This document shows, one piece after another, positions 45,895-55,914 of a DNA stretch of 64,000 bases. The position numbers and the translations under genes are program-made. Location of the stretch: assembly GCA_028279275.1 (NCBI GenBank), contig JANQOB010000018.1, positions 62,001 through 126,000 on the forward strand. Direction: 5' to 3'. Within the stretch, counting starts at the first letter, position 1, and each line of letters opens with the position of its first letter. The notes under the pieces are model-generated. The model saw nothing but the letters and a program-made list of their open reading frames with translations, did not search any database and was not told where the DNA came from. This DNA comes from Gammaproteobacteria bacterium. GTDB lineage: Bacteria > Pseudomonadota > Gammaproteobacteria > UBA4575.

Positions 45895-46238
45895 GTAGTT
45901 GATCCTAGTAAATTATTGTTATTATTTTGTGAAGTATACAACATCCTTTTGCAGATAAATCATACGTCTATGGCAAGTTGCCGGGCAAGGGCAAGTTGAT
46001 TACTGGTCTCACAATGTGGATATCCGACATTATGTAATGTTTGACAAGTTGCACTGTCCGCTAAGTAGTTGATTTAAACTAAAGACCAATATGCAAAAAT
46101 TACAACATGCAAATGCTTGTATAATCCGGAAGTTATCCTATTAAACATGTGTAGTACACAATATTATAGTAACGGCCGATAAGCTCCTTTACCAATAACC
46201 ATCCATCGCTTGCTTATAATCAATTGTAGAATCGCAGT
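45895..46238. other. Intergenic region with divergent promoters
   Basis: About 340 bases between the divergent desaturase gene and the ABC operon. TATAAT occurs at about 46115-46121 and again at 46215-46220, either of which could be a -10 for the ABC operon, but no matching -35 is well spaced. CAAGTTG is present three times (45974, 45992, 46045). No RNA or ORF is recognised. Confidence 0.35.
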
Positions 46239-47165
46239 ATGACACAAGAAACATTGTTGTCTGTAAAAAATTTGTCGCATAGCTTTGATGGCCATAAAGC
46301 GATCAACAATATCAACTTTGAAATCAGCCGTGGTGAAGTTGTAGCATTACTCGGTGTTAATGGTGCTGGCAAATCCACTACTTTAAATATAATTACTGGA
46401 AACCTAACCCCTGATAAGGGTGATGTGTATATTTGTGATCATAATGTTTTTAAACAACCTAAATCAGCAAAATATAATCTAGGTTATCTACCTGATATTC
46501 CACCTTTATATCGAGAACTCACTGTCTATGAATTTTTAAAATTTGCTGCACGTATTCATGGTGTTACTAAACATGAAATAGAGAATAAAGTTCAATCAAT
46601 TGTAGAAACTTGTGGCTTAACTTCAGTTGAAAAAAAGTTAATCGCAAATTTATCCAAAGGTTATAGGCAGCGTGTGGGTATTGCGCAAGCAATTATCCAT
46701 AACCCGGCACTCGTAATACTTGACGAGCCAACTGTGGGTTTGGATCCAGTGCAAATGCAGGATATTCGTGCTCTATTAACAGAGTTATCAAAAAATCATA
46801 GTGTATTGTTGTCCACCCATTTGCTTAATGAAGCTGAATCTACATGCGACAGAGTGTTGATTATTGATCATGGAAATTTATTACTTGATCAGTCTCTTGA
46901 AAATCTAAAACAAAGTCCAAGCAAACGTGTGAAATTACGCTTTAATGGCAACCCGCCCATTGAAGACCTAAAGACGCTACCAGGCTGTGAATCCGTAAGC
47001 TGCTCTCAGTATGGAAAATATATCTGCAGTTATAGTGACACGGAATTTATTCAACAGTTACAGACACGTTCACTAAAAAATGATTGGCAACTTTATGAAA
47101 TAAGTACTCTTGGTAGCTCCTTGGAACAAGTGTTTCTAGATCTTGTGATGCGTGATTCAACATGA
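46239..47165 (+). CDS. GldA-like ABC transporter ATPase
   Basis: A 308-residue ABC ATPase of the drug-resistance/gliding type. Walker A is GVNGAGKST, the signature is LSKGYRQRVGIAQA, Walker B is LVILDEPTVGLDP and the H-loop is STHLLNEAE. The C-terminal 90 residues form the accessory domain of this class. It overlaps the permease gene by four bases, and the auxiliary gene follows, giving a GldA-GldF-GldG-like module. The transported molecule is not known. Confidence 0.9.
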   Translation: MTQETLLSVKNLSHSFDGHKAINNINFEISRGEVVALLGVNGAGKSTTLNIITGNLTPDKGDVYICDHNVFKQPKSAKYNLGYLPDIPPLYRELTVYEFLKFAARIHGVTKHEIENKVQSIVETCGLTSVEKKLIANLSKGYRQRVGIAQAIIHNPALVILDEPTVGLDPVQMQDIRALLTELSKNHSVLLSTHLLNEAESTCDRVLIIDHGNLLLDQSLENLKQSPSKRVKLRFNGNPPIEDLKTLPGCESVSCSQYGKYICSYSDTEFIQQLQTRSLKNDWQLYEISTLGSSLEQVFLDLVMRDST

Positions 47166-47908
47166 TCTGGACGATTACCCAAAATGAATTAAAGCGAATT
47201 TGGGTTTCACCCATAGCATGGATATTATTTTCTGTGGCGTTATTGGTATTGGGCTTACTATTACTCATTCTGCTTAATAATTTTTACAGCGAACTACAAG
47301 CACAGTTAGTGGGTTTAGAACGTGCGCCAGGTTTAACTGATTTAGTCATAGCGCCATATATGTTTTGGGTGGGAGTAGTAGGTATATTATTAGTGCCCTT
47401 ATTTGCGGTTCGCAGTAACACCGAAGAACGCCAATCCGGTAGTCATGTACTATTAAATAGTGCCCCCGTCAGCGCAACTCAAGTCGTATTGGGTAAATAT
47501 TTCGCCCTAGCATTCTCGGCATTTATATTTACTTTGATTTGTAGCAGCTATGCTTTGCTATTAGGCTACTTCACTGCAATTGATTATGGCAAAACAGCGG
47601 CGGCTGTTTTAGCAGTCTTTCTATTTATCAGTTCGTTTTGTGCAGCGGCGCTTTTTATCGCTAGTCTCACTCGTGTGCCAATTATCGCTACTGCCGCAAT
47701 TCTAGGTTTGCTCTTACTTTTCGTTATGCTGTATATGTCTGGATCTGCTAGCGCAAGTAGTAGTGAGTTATTTCTGTACTTATCTAATTTTCCACACCTA
47801 ACAAATTTATTAACAGGTTCAATAGATACACAGCACTTAGCTTATTTCTTGTTAACTATGGTTTTATTTTTAATCTTGTGCATCAGAAAGCTCAGCCATG
47901 AAAGATAA
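47162..47908 (+). CDS. GldF-like ABC-2 permease
   Basis: A 248-residue membrane protein with six helices. The start TITQNELKRIWVSPIAWIL, RSNTEERQSGSHVLLNSAPVS-type cytosolic loop and LGKYFALAFSAF are typical of ABC-2 permeases of the GldF/NosY group. Overlaps both the ATPase gene (four bases) and the auxiliary gene (11 bases), so all three are one operon. Confidence 0.88.
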   Translation: MIWTITQNELKRIWVSPIAWILFSVALLVLGLLLLILLNNFYSELQAQLVGLERAPGLTDLVIAPYMFWVGVVGILLVPLFAVRSNTEERQSGSHVLLNSAPVSATQVVLGKYFALAFSAFIFTLICSSYALLLGYFTAIDYGKTAAAVLAVFLFISSFCAAALFIASLTRVPIIATAAILGLLLLFVMLYMSGSASASSSELFLYLSNFPHLTNLLTGSIDTQHLAYFLLTMVLFLILCIRKLSHER

Positions 47909-49253
47909 AGCTTTACAACAACGGTTTCGCAAATGGATAGAGCTGATAATTTTGCTAAGCTTGATAGGTTGCTGTGCTTGGTTAACACAAAAATATCATT
48001 ATGTGTTTGATTGGACTCGCGATAGTCGCAACACTTTGACTGAAACAAGTCGTTCTGTTTTGCAACAAGTTAATGATGAATTATTGATGACTGTATTAGC
48101 ACGCAATGCTGCGAGCGATCGTCATGCTATACAACGTCAAGTTGAAAAGTATTTAAAATTCAAACCGGATATCGACTTTAAATTTCTTGATAGCGATAAA
48201 CAAATTGAAATTGCAAAAGAACTACACCTTTATAACGCCAATCAAATACGTATTGATTATCAAAGTCGTTTTGAGATTATAGATGTTATTTCAGAAGCTG
48301 AAATTACTAACGCCCTTCAACGACTAACCAGACAAGAGAAACCTTGGGTCGCATTTCTATCAGGTCATGGTGAACGCAATCCGTTTGCCGATGACAACCA
48401 AGGTTACAGTACATTAAAACAGACATTGGAAACCAGTGGAGTAGAAGTACAAGATTTAAACTTGTTACAAACAACGGTTATACCCGACAACATTTCAGTA
48501 TTAGTCATCGCAGCGCCACAAGCTGCATTATTGCAGGGCGAAGAAAAATTAATACTAGATTATGTTGATTCAGGAGGTAATTTATTATGGTTGTTTGACC
48601 CCGTAGGTGAAAATCAACCTCTTGCTTCATTAGCCAGTAAACTTGGTTTGAGTTGGATACATGGCACGATCATTGATGCAAATCAGGAACTACGCTCAAT
48701 TCTAGGTATCAAGCATCCCGCAGTTGTTCCCGTAGTGGAATATCAACAACATGCCATTACGCAAAATATAAATAATCAAACTTTATTTCCATTTGCCACG
48801 GGAATAGCAATCGATATTCAAGATAATTGGCAAGCCAATCCGTTATTTTATTCTTTGCCTCGCGCTTGGTCTGAAACCAATGCACTTAGTGGTGATAACG
48901 TGGTCTTTGACAGTGCTTCTGGTGATACGGAAGGACCTTTACTGATGGCAGCAAGCCTCCATCGCACCCTAAATAAGCAGAACGAGCAGCGTGTTGTAAT
49001 CGTGGGCGACAGCGACTTCGCTGCGAATGCATACATCGGTCATGGTGAAAATCTGACATTAATTGTAAGTGTATTACAGTGGCTAGCACATGATGACCAA
49101 CGTATCTCCTTATTACCCTATCAGCCCCCCGATGTTTCAATTGAATTCAGCAGTATCTCTATCGCCACTCTTGCCGCAACCTATTTATTAATTGTGCCGC
49201 TAGCAGTACTGTGCATTGGCATATTTATTGGCATACGACGTCGTCGCGCATAA
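47898..49253 (+). CDS. GldG-like ABC auxiliary protein
   Basis: A 451-residue protein with a membrane helix at each end (about 13-33 and 420-443) and a large periplasmic part. TRDSRNTLTETSRSVLQQV, AFLSGHGERNPFADDNQGYSTL, NLLWLFDPVGE and VVIVGDSDFAAN are family marks of the ABC-type GldG/PF09822 proteins. The frequent fourth member, a DUF4340 protein, is absent here. In Bacteroidetes GldAFG is needed for gliding; in proteobacteria the role is unknown. Confidence 0.88.
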   Translation: MKDKALQQRFRKWIELIILLSLIGCCAWLTQKYHYVFDWTRDSRNTLTETSRSVLQQVNDELLMTVLARNAASDRHAIQRQVEKYLKFKPDIDFKFLDSDKQIEIAKELHLYNANQIRIDYQSRFEIIDVISEAEITNALQRLTRQEKPWVAFLSGHGERNPFADDNQGYSTLKQTLETSGVEVQDLNLLQTTVIPDNISVLVIAAPQAALLQGEEKLILDYVDSGGNLLWLFDPVGENQPLASLASKLGLSWIHGTIIDANQELRSILGIKHPAVVPVVEYQQHAITQNINNQTLFPFATGIAIDIQDNWQANPLFYSLPRAWSETNALSGDNVVFDSASGDTEGPLLMAASLHRTLNKQNEQRVVIVGDSDFAANAYIGHGENLTLIVSVLQWLAHDDQRISLLPYQPPDVSIEFSSISIATLAATYLLIVPLAVLCIGIFIGIRRRRA

Positions 49254-49348
49254 ATTAGCTGTTCTATAATCGATCTAATCGGTTAAATTAATCTTTAAAT
49301 TAATTTTGCTTGCTAGCTAGGTCGCGGCAAGCGCGTTACAGTTACTAC

Positions 49349-50356
49349 ATGAGTGTACATATAGACCATTTAAACCAGGCAGCATTAGATATAGTCGTAA
49401 GCGAAGACAGGGGGATCTTACCCAAGCAACAACCTTTGCTAACGCATCTATATTTCGGCAATAGCGCCCGCCAGCATCCTGACTGTTTATCCATTCAAAC
49501 TGAACTAGAACTCTTGGGGTCGAATTTATTTGCACAGTATTGGTTTACTGACCAGCAAGTATCACAAAATCGCTATCAAAATATTCGTTATGCACATACG
49601 CCCCAAATGTTGTTTGGCTTTATTGAATTAACCTGCTCTAGCAAAACTTGTTTGCAGTCATTAACTCAAAAAGCCTACAGTGAGATTTACCAATGCCTGG
49701 AAAATACAACTTGTAAACATTTATTACGCACCTGGAATTTTTTCCCGGAGATTACTGCTAAAGATTCAAAGCATTCTCAATTAAATCGTTATGAATCATT
49801 TTGTCATGGTCGATTACAAGCCATGCAATCATGTAACATCAAGACCAAGGTTTATCCTGCAGCGACCGTTATAGGTAATCATGAAAATACCTTTCAAATT
49901 TACTTTTTAGCCAGCGACACGCCCGGAACTGCAGTAGAGAATCCACGCCAAACCAGTGCGTATCACTACCCAGTTGAAGAACAGCATACTCAGCCATTAT
50001 TTTCCCGTGGCTTAATAAAAACATGGGGACAGCGAACTCATTTCTATGTGTCTGGCACTGCCAGCATTGTTGGGCATGAAACTTTACATATCAATGACGT
50101 TTGTGCGCAACTCAATGAGGCAATCAATAACGTAGAAACATTAGTAGCCCATGCAAATGACAAGTATCACACGCAGTTAAACGCCCAAGATGATCTATTG
50201 TATATGAAGGTTTATATTCGCCGACGTGAAAATGTTGATCAAATAAAGCAAGTGCTCGCGGCAAGATTATCAAGCACCACTCCACGTGCACTGTTACTCG
50301 GCGATATGTGTAGAGAAAATTTATTAGTGGAAATTGAAGCTTTCTACCAAGCTTAA
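49349..50356 (+). CDS. Chorismatase, FkbO/Hyg5/XanB2-type
   Basis: A 335-residue enzyme resembling the chorismatase family, which cleaves chorismate into pyruvate and a hydroxybenzoate or dihydroxy-diene acid. Marks are NPRQTSAYHYPVEE, FSRGLIKTWGQ and FYVSGTASIVGHETLHINDV (as short blocks), then NEAINNVETLV, and YMKVYIRRRENVDQI in the C-terminal half. XanB2 of Xanthomonas makes 3- and 4-hydroxybenzoate, the latter for ubiquinone. An upstream in-frame TTG at 49310 would add 13 residues; ATG 49349 is preferred though neither has a good ribosome site. mutM begins four bases after its stop. Product class is inferred. Confidence 0.82.
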   Translation: MSVHIDHLNQAALDIVVSEDRGILPKQQPLLTHLYFGNSARQHPDCLSIQTELELLGSNLFAQYWFTDQQVSQNRYQNIRYAHTPQMLFGFIELTCSSKTCLQSLTQKAYSEIYQCLENTTCKHLLRTWNFFPEITAKDSKHSQLNRYESFCHGRLQAMQSCNIKTKVYPAATVIGNHENTFQIYFLASDTPGTAVENPRQTSAYHYPVEEQHTQPLFSRGLIKTWGQRTHFYVSGTASIVGHETLHINDVCAQLNEAINNVETLVAHANDKYHTQLNAQDDLLYMKVYIRRRENVDQIKQVLAARLSSTTPRALLLGDMCRENLLVEIEAFYQA

Positions 50357-50360
50357 TAGG

Positions 50361-51173
50361 ATGCCTGAATTACCAGAAGTAGAGACTACTCGACGTGGCA
50401 TAACTCCCCATGTAAAAGACAACAAAATTGAGGATGTGGTCATTCGTCAAGCCAGCTTGCGTTGGCCTGTACCTCTTAATCTCAAAAAAAAGCTTCAAGG
50501 TAAAAAAATACAAAATATCAATCGTCGTGCAAAATATTTATTGTTTAGTACAGACGCTGGACACATAATCATTCACTTAGGAATGTCGGGAAGTTTGCGT
50601 ATGGTCAACCATCAGACTACACCTCGTAAACATGACCATATTGACTTTGTGTTATGCAAAAAAACCTTACGCTTTCATGACCCAAGAAGATTCGGCGCTA
50701 TTTTATGGACGAGTAAAGATCCGCTGCAGCATGATTTGCTACAAAATCTTGGTCCTGAACCATTGAGTACGGAATTTACAGGTGCTTATCTACACCGCGT
50801 CGCCCAAGGTAAAAAAGTCAATGTCAAAAACTTTATTATGAATAATCATATTGTTGTAGGAGTAGGAAACATATATGCCAATGAGTCATTATTTTTAAGC
50901 GGCATACACCCGCAACGTGCGGCAGGAAGAATTTCTTTAGCACGTTATGAATGCCTGGCTAACAATATTAAGAAAGTCCTCACAAATGCGATTAAATTAG
51001 GAGGCACGACTTTACGTGATTTTGTTAATGAAGAAGGCAAGCCTGGTTATTTTGCCAATCAGTTAAATGTTTATAAACAAACCGGAAAGCCATGCCCGGT
51101 ATGTAAAACTCCGATAAGAGTTCGCACTATCGGTCAACGCAGCAGCTTTTTTTGTGTACAGTGCCAGCATTGA
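50361..51173 (+). CDS. mutM: Formamidopyrimidine-DNA glycosylase
   Basis: A 270-residue base-excision enzyme that removes oxidised purines such as 8-oxoguanine. It starts MPELPEVETTRRGI, where Pro2 is the catalytic nucleophile after Met removal, so the ATG at 50361 is chosen over one 27 bases upstream inside the chorismatase gene. LHLGMSGSLR-type residues (IIHLGMSGSLR) and VGVGNIYANESLF are present, and the C-terminal zinc finger is CPVCKTPI...CVQC. Confidence 0.98.
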   Translation: MPELPEVETTRRGITPHVKDNKIEDVVIRQASLRWPVPLNLKKKLQGKKIQNINRRAKYLLFSTDAGHIIIHLGMSGSLRMVNHQTTPRKHDHIDFVLCKKTLRFHDPRRFGAILWTSKDPLQHDLLQNLGPEPLSTEFTGAYLHRVAQGKKVNVKNFIMNNHIVVGVGNIYANESLFLSGIHPQRAAGRISLARYECLANNIKKVLTNAIKLGGTTLRDFVNEEGKPGYFANQLNVYKQTGKPCPVCKTPIRVRTIGQRSSFFCVQCQH

Positions 51174-51190
51174 TTACTTAACTATGTTGT

Positions 51191-52069
51191 GTGGAAAATA
51201 TATTAAAAATCGTATTAAGTCTCTTCCTAAGGTTGGTAGCAAAATTGTCGCCCACATTGGCAGCCAATCTAGCGTGGTCATTTTTTTGCAAACCACGAAT
51301 TCGTAATAAAGAACTAAGCCAATCTGAAAAAGACCTACTTCAGCAAGCCCAGCAATTTTTCATTAATAGTGGCGAATATCAGATAGCAGTTTATCAATGG
51401 CAAACAGCAAAAAATCCTGATACAGCGAAAACAGTATTATGTGCACATGGTTGGGCAGGACATGCATTAAATTTTTCATACATCATTCAACGTCTGTTAG
51501 CAGACGGGTTCAATGTACTTGCCTTTGACGGACCTGCACATGGTAATTCTTCCGGCAAACAAACCAACCTACTCCATAACACTCAAGCATTGCTCGAAAT
51601 TTCTGATCATCTACACCCCATCGATGCATTAATCGGTCATTCATTTGGTTCGATGACTAATGCGCTCGCAATCGATTTAACACGAAACACTGAACAGCTT
51701 GGAAAGGTAAATGAAATTGTACTGATTGCTGGGCCTAATCGATTAGCAGGTATTTTTGCTTCTTTTATCCAAGCCATGCAGTTACCAAATATTATCTTAG
51801 AAATTTTTCACCAAAAACTTCAGTCAATTGCTAATCGCAGTATCGACAGCATGACAACAAAAAATTTTTTACAAAATTTCCATGGTCAAACTTTAATAAT
51901 CCACGATTATAAGGATCGTGTCATACCACACTCAGAAGCTGAAGCCGTCGCAACTCATCCGGGTACTAGATTATTCTCAACTACTGGCAACGGGCATGGA
52001 AGAATTCTCATAGCCGATGCTGTATTAGAAGAAATTTCTAACTTTCTGAGTTCAGGTGATATTTACTAA
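51191..52069 (+). CDS. Alpha/beta hydrolase
   Basis: A 292-residue alpha/beta hydrolase. VLCAHGWAGHALN forms the oxyanion region, LIGHSFGSM contains the nucleophile Ser, and the Asp and His fit IIHDYKDRVIPH and TGNGHGRIL. The first 35 residues include a hydrophobic segment (ILKIVLSLFLRLVAKL) that may bind the membrane. The start is GTG. It follows mutM by 17 bases. Substrate unknown. Confidence 0.85.
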   Translation: MENILKIVLSLFLRLVAKLSPTLAANLAWSFFCKPRIRNKELSQSEKDLLQQAQQFFINSGEYQIAVYQWQTAKNPDTAKTVLCAHGWAGHALNFSYIIQRLLADGFNVLAFDGPAHGNSSGKQTNLLHNTQALLEISDHLHPIDALIGHSFGSMTNALAIDLTRNTEQLGKVNEIVLIAGPNRLAGIFASFIQAMQLPNIILEIFHQKLQSIANRSIDSMTTKNFLQNFHGQTLIIHDYKDRVIPHSEAEAVATHPGTRLFSTTGNGHGRILIADAVLEEISNFLSSGDIY

Positions 52070-52239
52070 AATCGTAATTGTGGTTCGGATTCCGTTTACT
52101 TATCAATTTAGACCGGTTGTCATATCACTTTGTCACTCATGGCCAGGATGCTGCCTTGTGTCATTATCTGGAAGTGAAATTTTGTGAAAGGCCTCAAAAT
52201 TATGAGCTTAATTACTTACGGAACTAAATTTTCACTTTC

Positions 52240-52416
52240 ATGGATCTTTCGGATAAAGAACGCTATTCCATTAGCAAGGTTGGTAAAGACACATTTGTGC
52301 TTACTGATGCAGACACCTTGCAAACCTGGCAGATAGAAATTCTGCGAAATAGCTACAAAGAAACTGAGGCTGAAACAAAATCTGATACCAACAGTCCAAG
52401 CTCTGAAAATAAATAA
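52240..52416 (+). CDS. Small hypothetical protein (58 residues)
   Basis: ATG at 52240 to TAA at 52414-52416, with an in-frame stop just upstream. The translation is compact at first (YSISKVGKDTFVLTDADTLQ, then TWQIEILRNSY) and ends in a Glu/Ser/Asn-rich tail. There is no clear ribosome site, so translation is uncertain. It lies between the hydrolase gene and the convergent DsbA-like gene. No family is recognised. Confidence 0.4.
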   Translation: MDLSDKERYSISKVGKDTFVLTDADTLQTWQIEILRNSYKETEAETKSDTNSPSSENK

Positions 52417-52431
52417 AAAATAATCTACTAG

Positions 52432-53043
52432 TTAGTTTTCCGCTAAAGACTCTATTCTCTGCTGCAAATCTGCATAACTTACATACCCATTCGCCAAAAC
52501 ATTGTACTGATCCTGATGTTCAAGCATGAGGCTCGGATAGCTACGCACATTGAGTTGCTCACATAAAGAAAAATCCTTCTTGAGCTCTTCCTTTATTAAT
52601 TCACTTTGTAAGTCTTGTTTAAATTGCAAAATATTCAAACCAAATTTTTCTACAATTTTTATTAACACATCTTCGTTAGTGAGATCTTGATTTTCTGTAT
52701 AGTAAACATGTTGCAGATCATGCATATATGCTAATTCTTGTGCTTTACGTTGTTTACAAAAGGCTTTAATACTCAAGCACACCAATGTGGTGTTATAAAT
52801 AAAATCTTCTGGCATCGCAAAGCGAAAATCAAATGCCTGCCCTGTCGTCTGGTGTACTTTATGCCACTGCCCTAGTACATAGTTACGTAAAGTATCGTCC
52901 ATGGGTTCCGTGGTATCTACTCTAAACGGAGTTAACACCAAACGTATTTTTTCAGTGCCGTATTCTTTTTTTAAATTTCGTATAACTGGCGAAAACCCCC
53001 AGCACCACGAACACATCGGGCTTGCAAAATAAACAAACTGCAT
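52432..53043 (-). CDS. DsbA-family thioredoxin-fold protein
   Basis: A 203-residue protein of the DsbA/FrnE-like group. The active site is at the very start: YFASPMCSWCWGF (Cys11, Cys14), and the cis-Pro is in RSYPSLML. No signal peptide, so it acts in the cytoplasm. Members of this group are oxidoreductases or isomerases; the exact partner is unknown. Its start codon shares one base with the ggt stop, so the two are co-translated. Confidence 0.88.
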   Translation of the reverse strand: MQFVYFASPMCSWCWGFSPVIRNLKKEYGTEKIRLVLTPFRVDTTEPMDDTLRNYVLGQWHKVHQTTGQAFDFRFAMPEDFIYNTTLVCLSIKAFCKQRKAQELAYMHDLQHVYYTENQDLTNEDVLIKIVEKFGLNILQFKQDLQSELIKEELKKDFSLCEQLNVRSYPSLMLEHQDQYNVLANGYVSYADLQQRIESLAEN

Positions 53044-54773
53044 TATTGGCTCGTTTCGACTTGAGCAGTACCAATAGCACGTAGGTCACTTGCAGCTGTG
53101 ACCTGTTTGGTTTTTAAATCCCAAACAATTACATGCATATTTCCATAGGAGCGTTCCAAGTCATTCAACACATGCCCCATTGATTGCAAAGTCGCTATAG
53201 TATCGGCTTGTAATGCACCGCTTTCATATTGAATTTCGTCAGGTAAGAACTGATGATGGTAACGCGGCAAATTTACCATTTGCTCTGCGGATGCACCTTC
53301 AGAAAATGCCAACGCAGACAACAACACCATGCTAATAATGCGACTTCCTCCTGGAGTACCTAGAATTGCAATCCGCTGACCGTCACTTAAAAATGTTGGT
53401 GACATGCTGGACAACATGCGCTTGCCAGGTTCAATCGCATTAGCTTCACTGCCTACCAAACCCCATAAGTTTGCATGCCCCGGTTGTATGGAAAAGTCAT
53501 CCATCTCATTATTAAGCAGCACTCCAGTGCCTTTAGCAACAAACCCCGAACCAAAGTAATAGTTGATCGAGAGTGTAGCGGCGACTTGATTGCCATCTTG
53601 ATCCAGAATGGAAAAATGTGTGGTGTTTTGAGCCTGCTCGTTTACTTTAGGTTTATCATCAAGCACGTTTTCTAAATAATCTTCACTACGCGTTGCATGT
53701 TGAGCGCTAAAATCAGCCCAGTGCTTTTCTGCATGCGACATTGACAGTAACTCATCAACTTGAACATTTACAAAGTCCTTATCCCCTAAATATCTTGCAC
53801 GATCATAATAAGCTCTGCGCATTGCCTCAACGATGACATGTTTGCGTTGTGCCTCATTCATCGCTGGTAGATCAAACTGTGAAAGCATGTTCAATACTTG
53901 CATCATCACAATTCCCCCTGAAGAAGGTAATGTTGCGCTCACAATTTCTAAATTTTTATAATTACCTTTAATTGGCTTACGTTCTATCACTTGATAATCA
54001 TCTAAATCTTCTAACTGCCATATTCCTCCTGCTTGTTGCACACTACTCACTAATTTTTGTGCAACATCACCACGGTAAAATCCATCAAACCCATCAGCAG
54101 CAATTTGTTCAAGCACTTGCGCTAAGTCCGACTGCACTAATTTAAAACCCGCTTGCGGCACTTCTCCATTTGGCATAAAGATTTTCATCGTTTCTGGAAA
54201 CTGCTGTAGACGCTCCACCACGACCTTGGCACGTTTGGCATAAAACTCTGTTAACAAAAATCCATCACGCGCGAGCTCAATGGCTGGGGCTAAACTTTGA
54301 CTTAACGGCAGACGACCATAGTTCTCTGCAATATGCGTGATTGCAGCTGGAGTACCAGGAATACCTGCGGCTAAGGGTCCGGTTACGGAATTTTTAGTAG
54401 GGTTGCCTTGGGCATCGATATACATGTCGCGTGTGGCAGCAAAAGGTGCTACCTCTCGACCATCCACCATTATGTCGTAATCTTCATCGGCAAAATGCAG
54501 TAGCCAAAACCCACCACCACCTATACCCGAAGCATAAGGTTCTACCACGGCTAAGGTTGCGGTTACTGCCACCGCCGCATCAAAAGCATTACCGCCTTCT
54601 TGTAAGATTTTTATACCGGCTTGAGTGGCCAGTGGATGTGCGCTTGCAACCGCATATTCAGATTTTGAGATAGTTTCTAAAACATCTGGTTTGGGCTCTG
54701 ACGAGTCGTCACAGGCGGATAATAATGGTAAGCATATGATTAAATAAAAACATGCCGACCATAATTTACCCAT
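53043..54773 (-). CDS. ggt: Gamma-glutamyltransferase, lipoprotein
   Basis: A 576-residue enzyme that cleaves glutathione and other gamma-glutamyl compounds. The N-terminus has a lipobox (PLLSAC, Cys21), so it is probably tethered to a membrane. AVASAHPLATQAGIKILQEGGNAFDAA and GSGIGGGGFWLLH-type motifs open the large subunit; NTTHFSILDQDG contains the autocleavage nucleophile Thr; SSMSPTFL and GTPGGSRII follow. Works downstream of glutathione made by GshA (10340-11938). Confidence 0.96.
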   Translation of the reverse strand: MGKLWSACFYLIICLPLLSACDDSSEPKPDVLETISKSEYAVASAHPLATQAGIKILQEGGNAFDAAVAVTATLAVVEPYASGIGGGGFWLLHFADEDYDIMVDGREVAPFAATRDMYIDAQGNPTKNSVTGPLAAGIPGTPAAITHIAENYGRLPLSQSLAPAIELARDGFLLTEFYAKRAKVVVERLQQFPETMKIFMPNGEVPQAGFKLVQSDLAQVLEQIAADGFDGFYRGDVAQKLVSSVQQAGGIWQLEDLDDYQVIERKPIKGNYKNLEIVSATLPSSGGIVMMQVLNMLSQFDLPAMNEAQRKHVIVEAMRRAYYDRARYLGDKDFVNVQVDELLSMSHAEKHWADFSAQHATRSEDYLENVLDDKPKVNEQAQNTTHFSILDQDGNQVAATLSINYYFGSGFVAKGTGVLLNNEMDDFSIQPGHANLWGLVGSEANAIEPGKRMLSSMSPTFLSDGQRIAILGTPGGSRIISMVLLSALAFSEGASAEQMVNLPRYHHQFLPDEIQYESGALQADTIATLQSMGHVLNDLERSYGNMHVIVWDLKTKQVTAASDLRAIGTAQVETSQ

Positions 54774-54810
54774 AGAATGTTACTTAGTTAGTTCTACAAA
54801 CACTAAGAAA

Positions 54811-55305
<495 letters not shown>

Positions 55306-55356
55306 TTAATATGAATAATACCGCTTATGGCAAATAATTTACGCTCATGATGAATA

Positions 55357-55911
55357 CTAGTGGGAATAAAGGGCATAACGTACTTCACCGCTAATTTTTT
55401 CACGTACACAAGATAGTGTTTTTAGCAGTTTGGGTACGGACTGAGAAGCCGCAGACTCTACATACAATAGTCCTTTCAATGACAATAACTGCTTTTCAAT
55501 CAAAAGTGACATTGTTTTTTCTAAAAGATCGGAATTGAAAGGCGGATCTAAAAATATAATATCGTACTGTTTAGTATCTGCTTGTATAAATTTAAGTGCA
55601 TTCTGTAGCTTAATCTCGATTGTATGTGCCTGAAAAATTTCTTTTTGCTTTTTTAGCTGCGCAACTATCTTGGCATCTTCATCCACTAGAATCGCATGTT
55701 TCGCGCCGCGAGAAATTGCCTCAAAAGCTAAAGCACCGCTGCCTGCATATAAGTCTAAACAAGTCGATCCTTCTACATAATTTGCTAACCAGTTAAAAAG
55801 TGTTTCACGTACACGGTCAGGAGTGGGGCGTATTTTTTTTGAATTTATAAAATGAATGTGTCGGCTGCGCCACACGCCGCCAATTATGCGCAAACTATTT
55901 TTGTTAGCCAC
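55357..55911 (-). CDS. rsmD: 16S rRNA m2G966 methyltransferase
   Basis: A 184-residue SAM enzyme. IIGGVWRSRHIHF at the start, RPTPDRVRETLFNWL, LDLYAGSGALAFEAISRGA for SAM and the DPPF catalytic motif (IIFLDPPFNSDLL) are clear. It follows the M16 gene by three bases and precedes coaD. Confidence 0.96.
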   Translation of the reverse strand: MANKNSLRIIGGVWRSRHIHFINSKKIRPTPDRVRETLFNWLANYVEGSTCLDLYAGSGALAFEAISRGAKHAILVDEDAKIVAQLKKQKEIFQAHTIEIKLQNALKFIQADTKQYDIIFLDPPFNSDLLEKTMSLLIEKQLLSLKGLLYVESAASQSVPKLLKTLSCVREKISGEVRYALYSH

Positions 55912-55914
55912 TCG

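Noticed and set aside
45974..46051. Three copies of CAAGTTG upstream of the ABC operon
   Set aside because: Spacing is irregular and the unit is too short to separate from chance.
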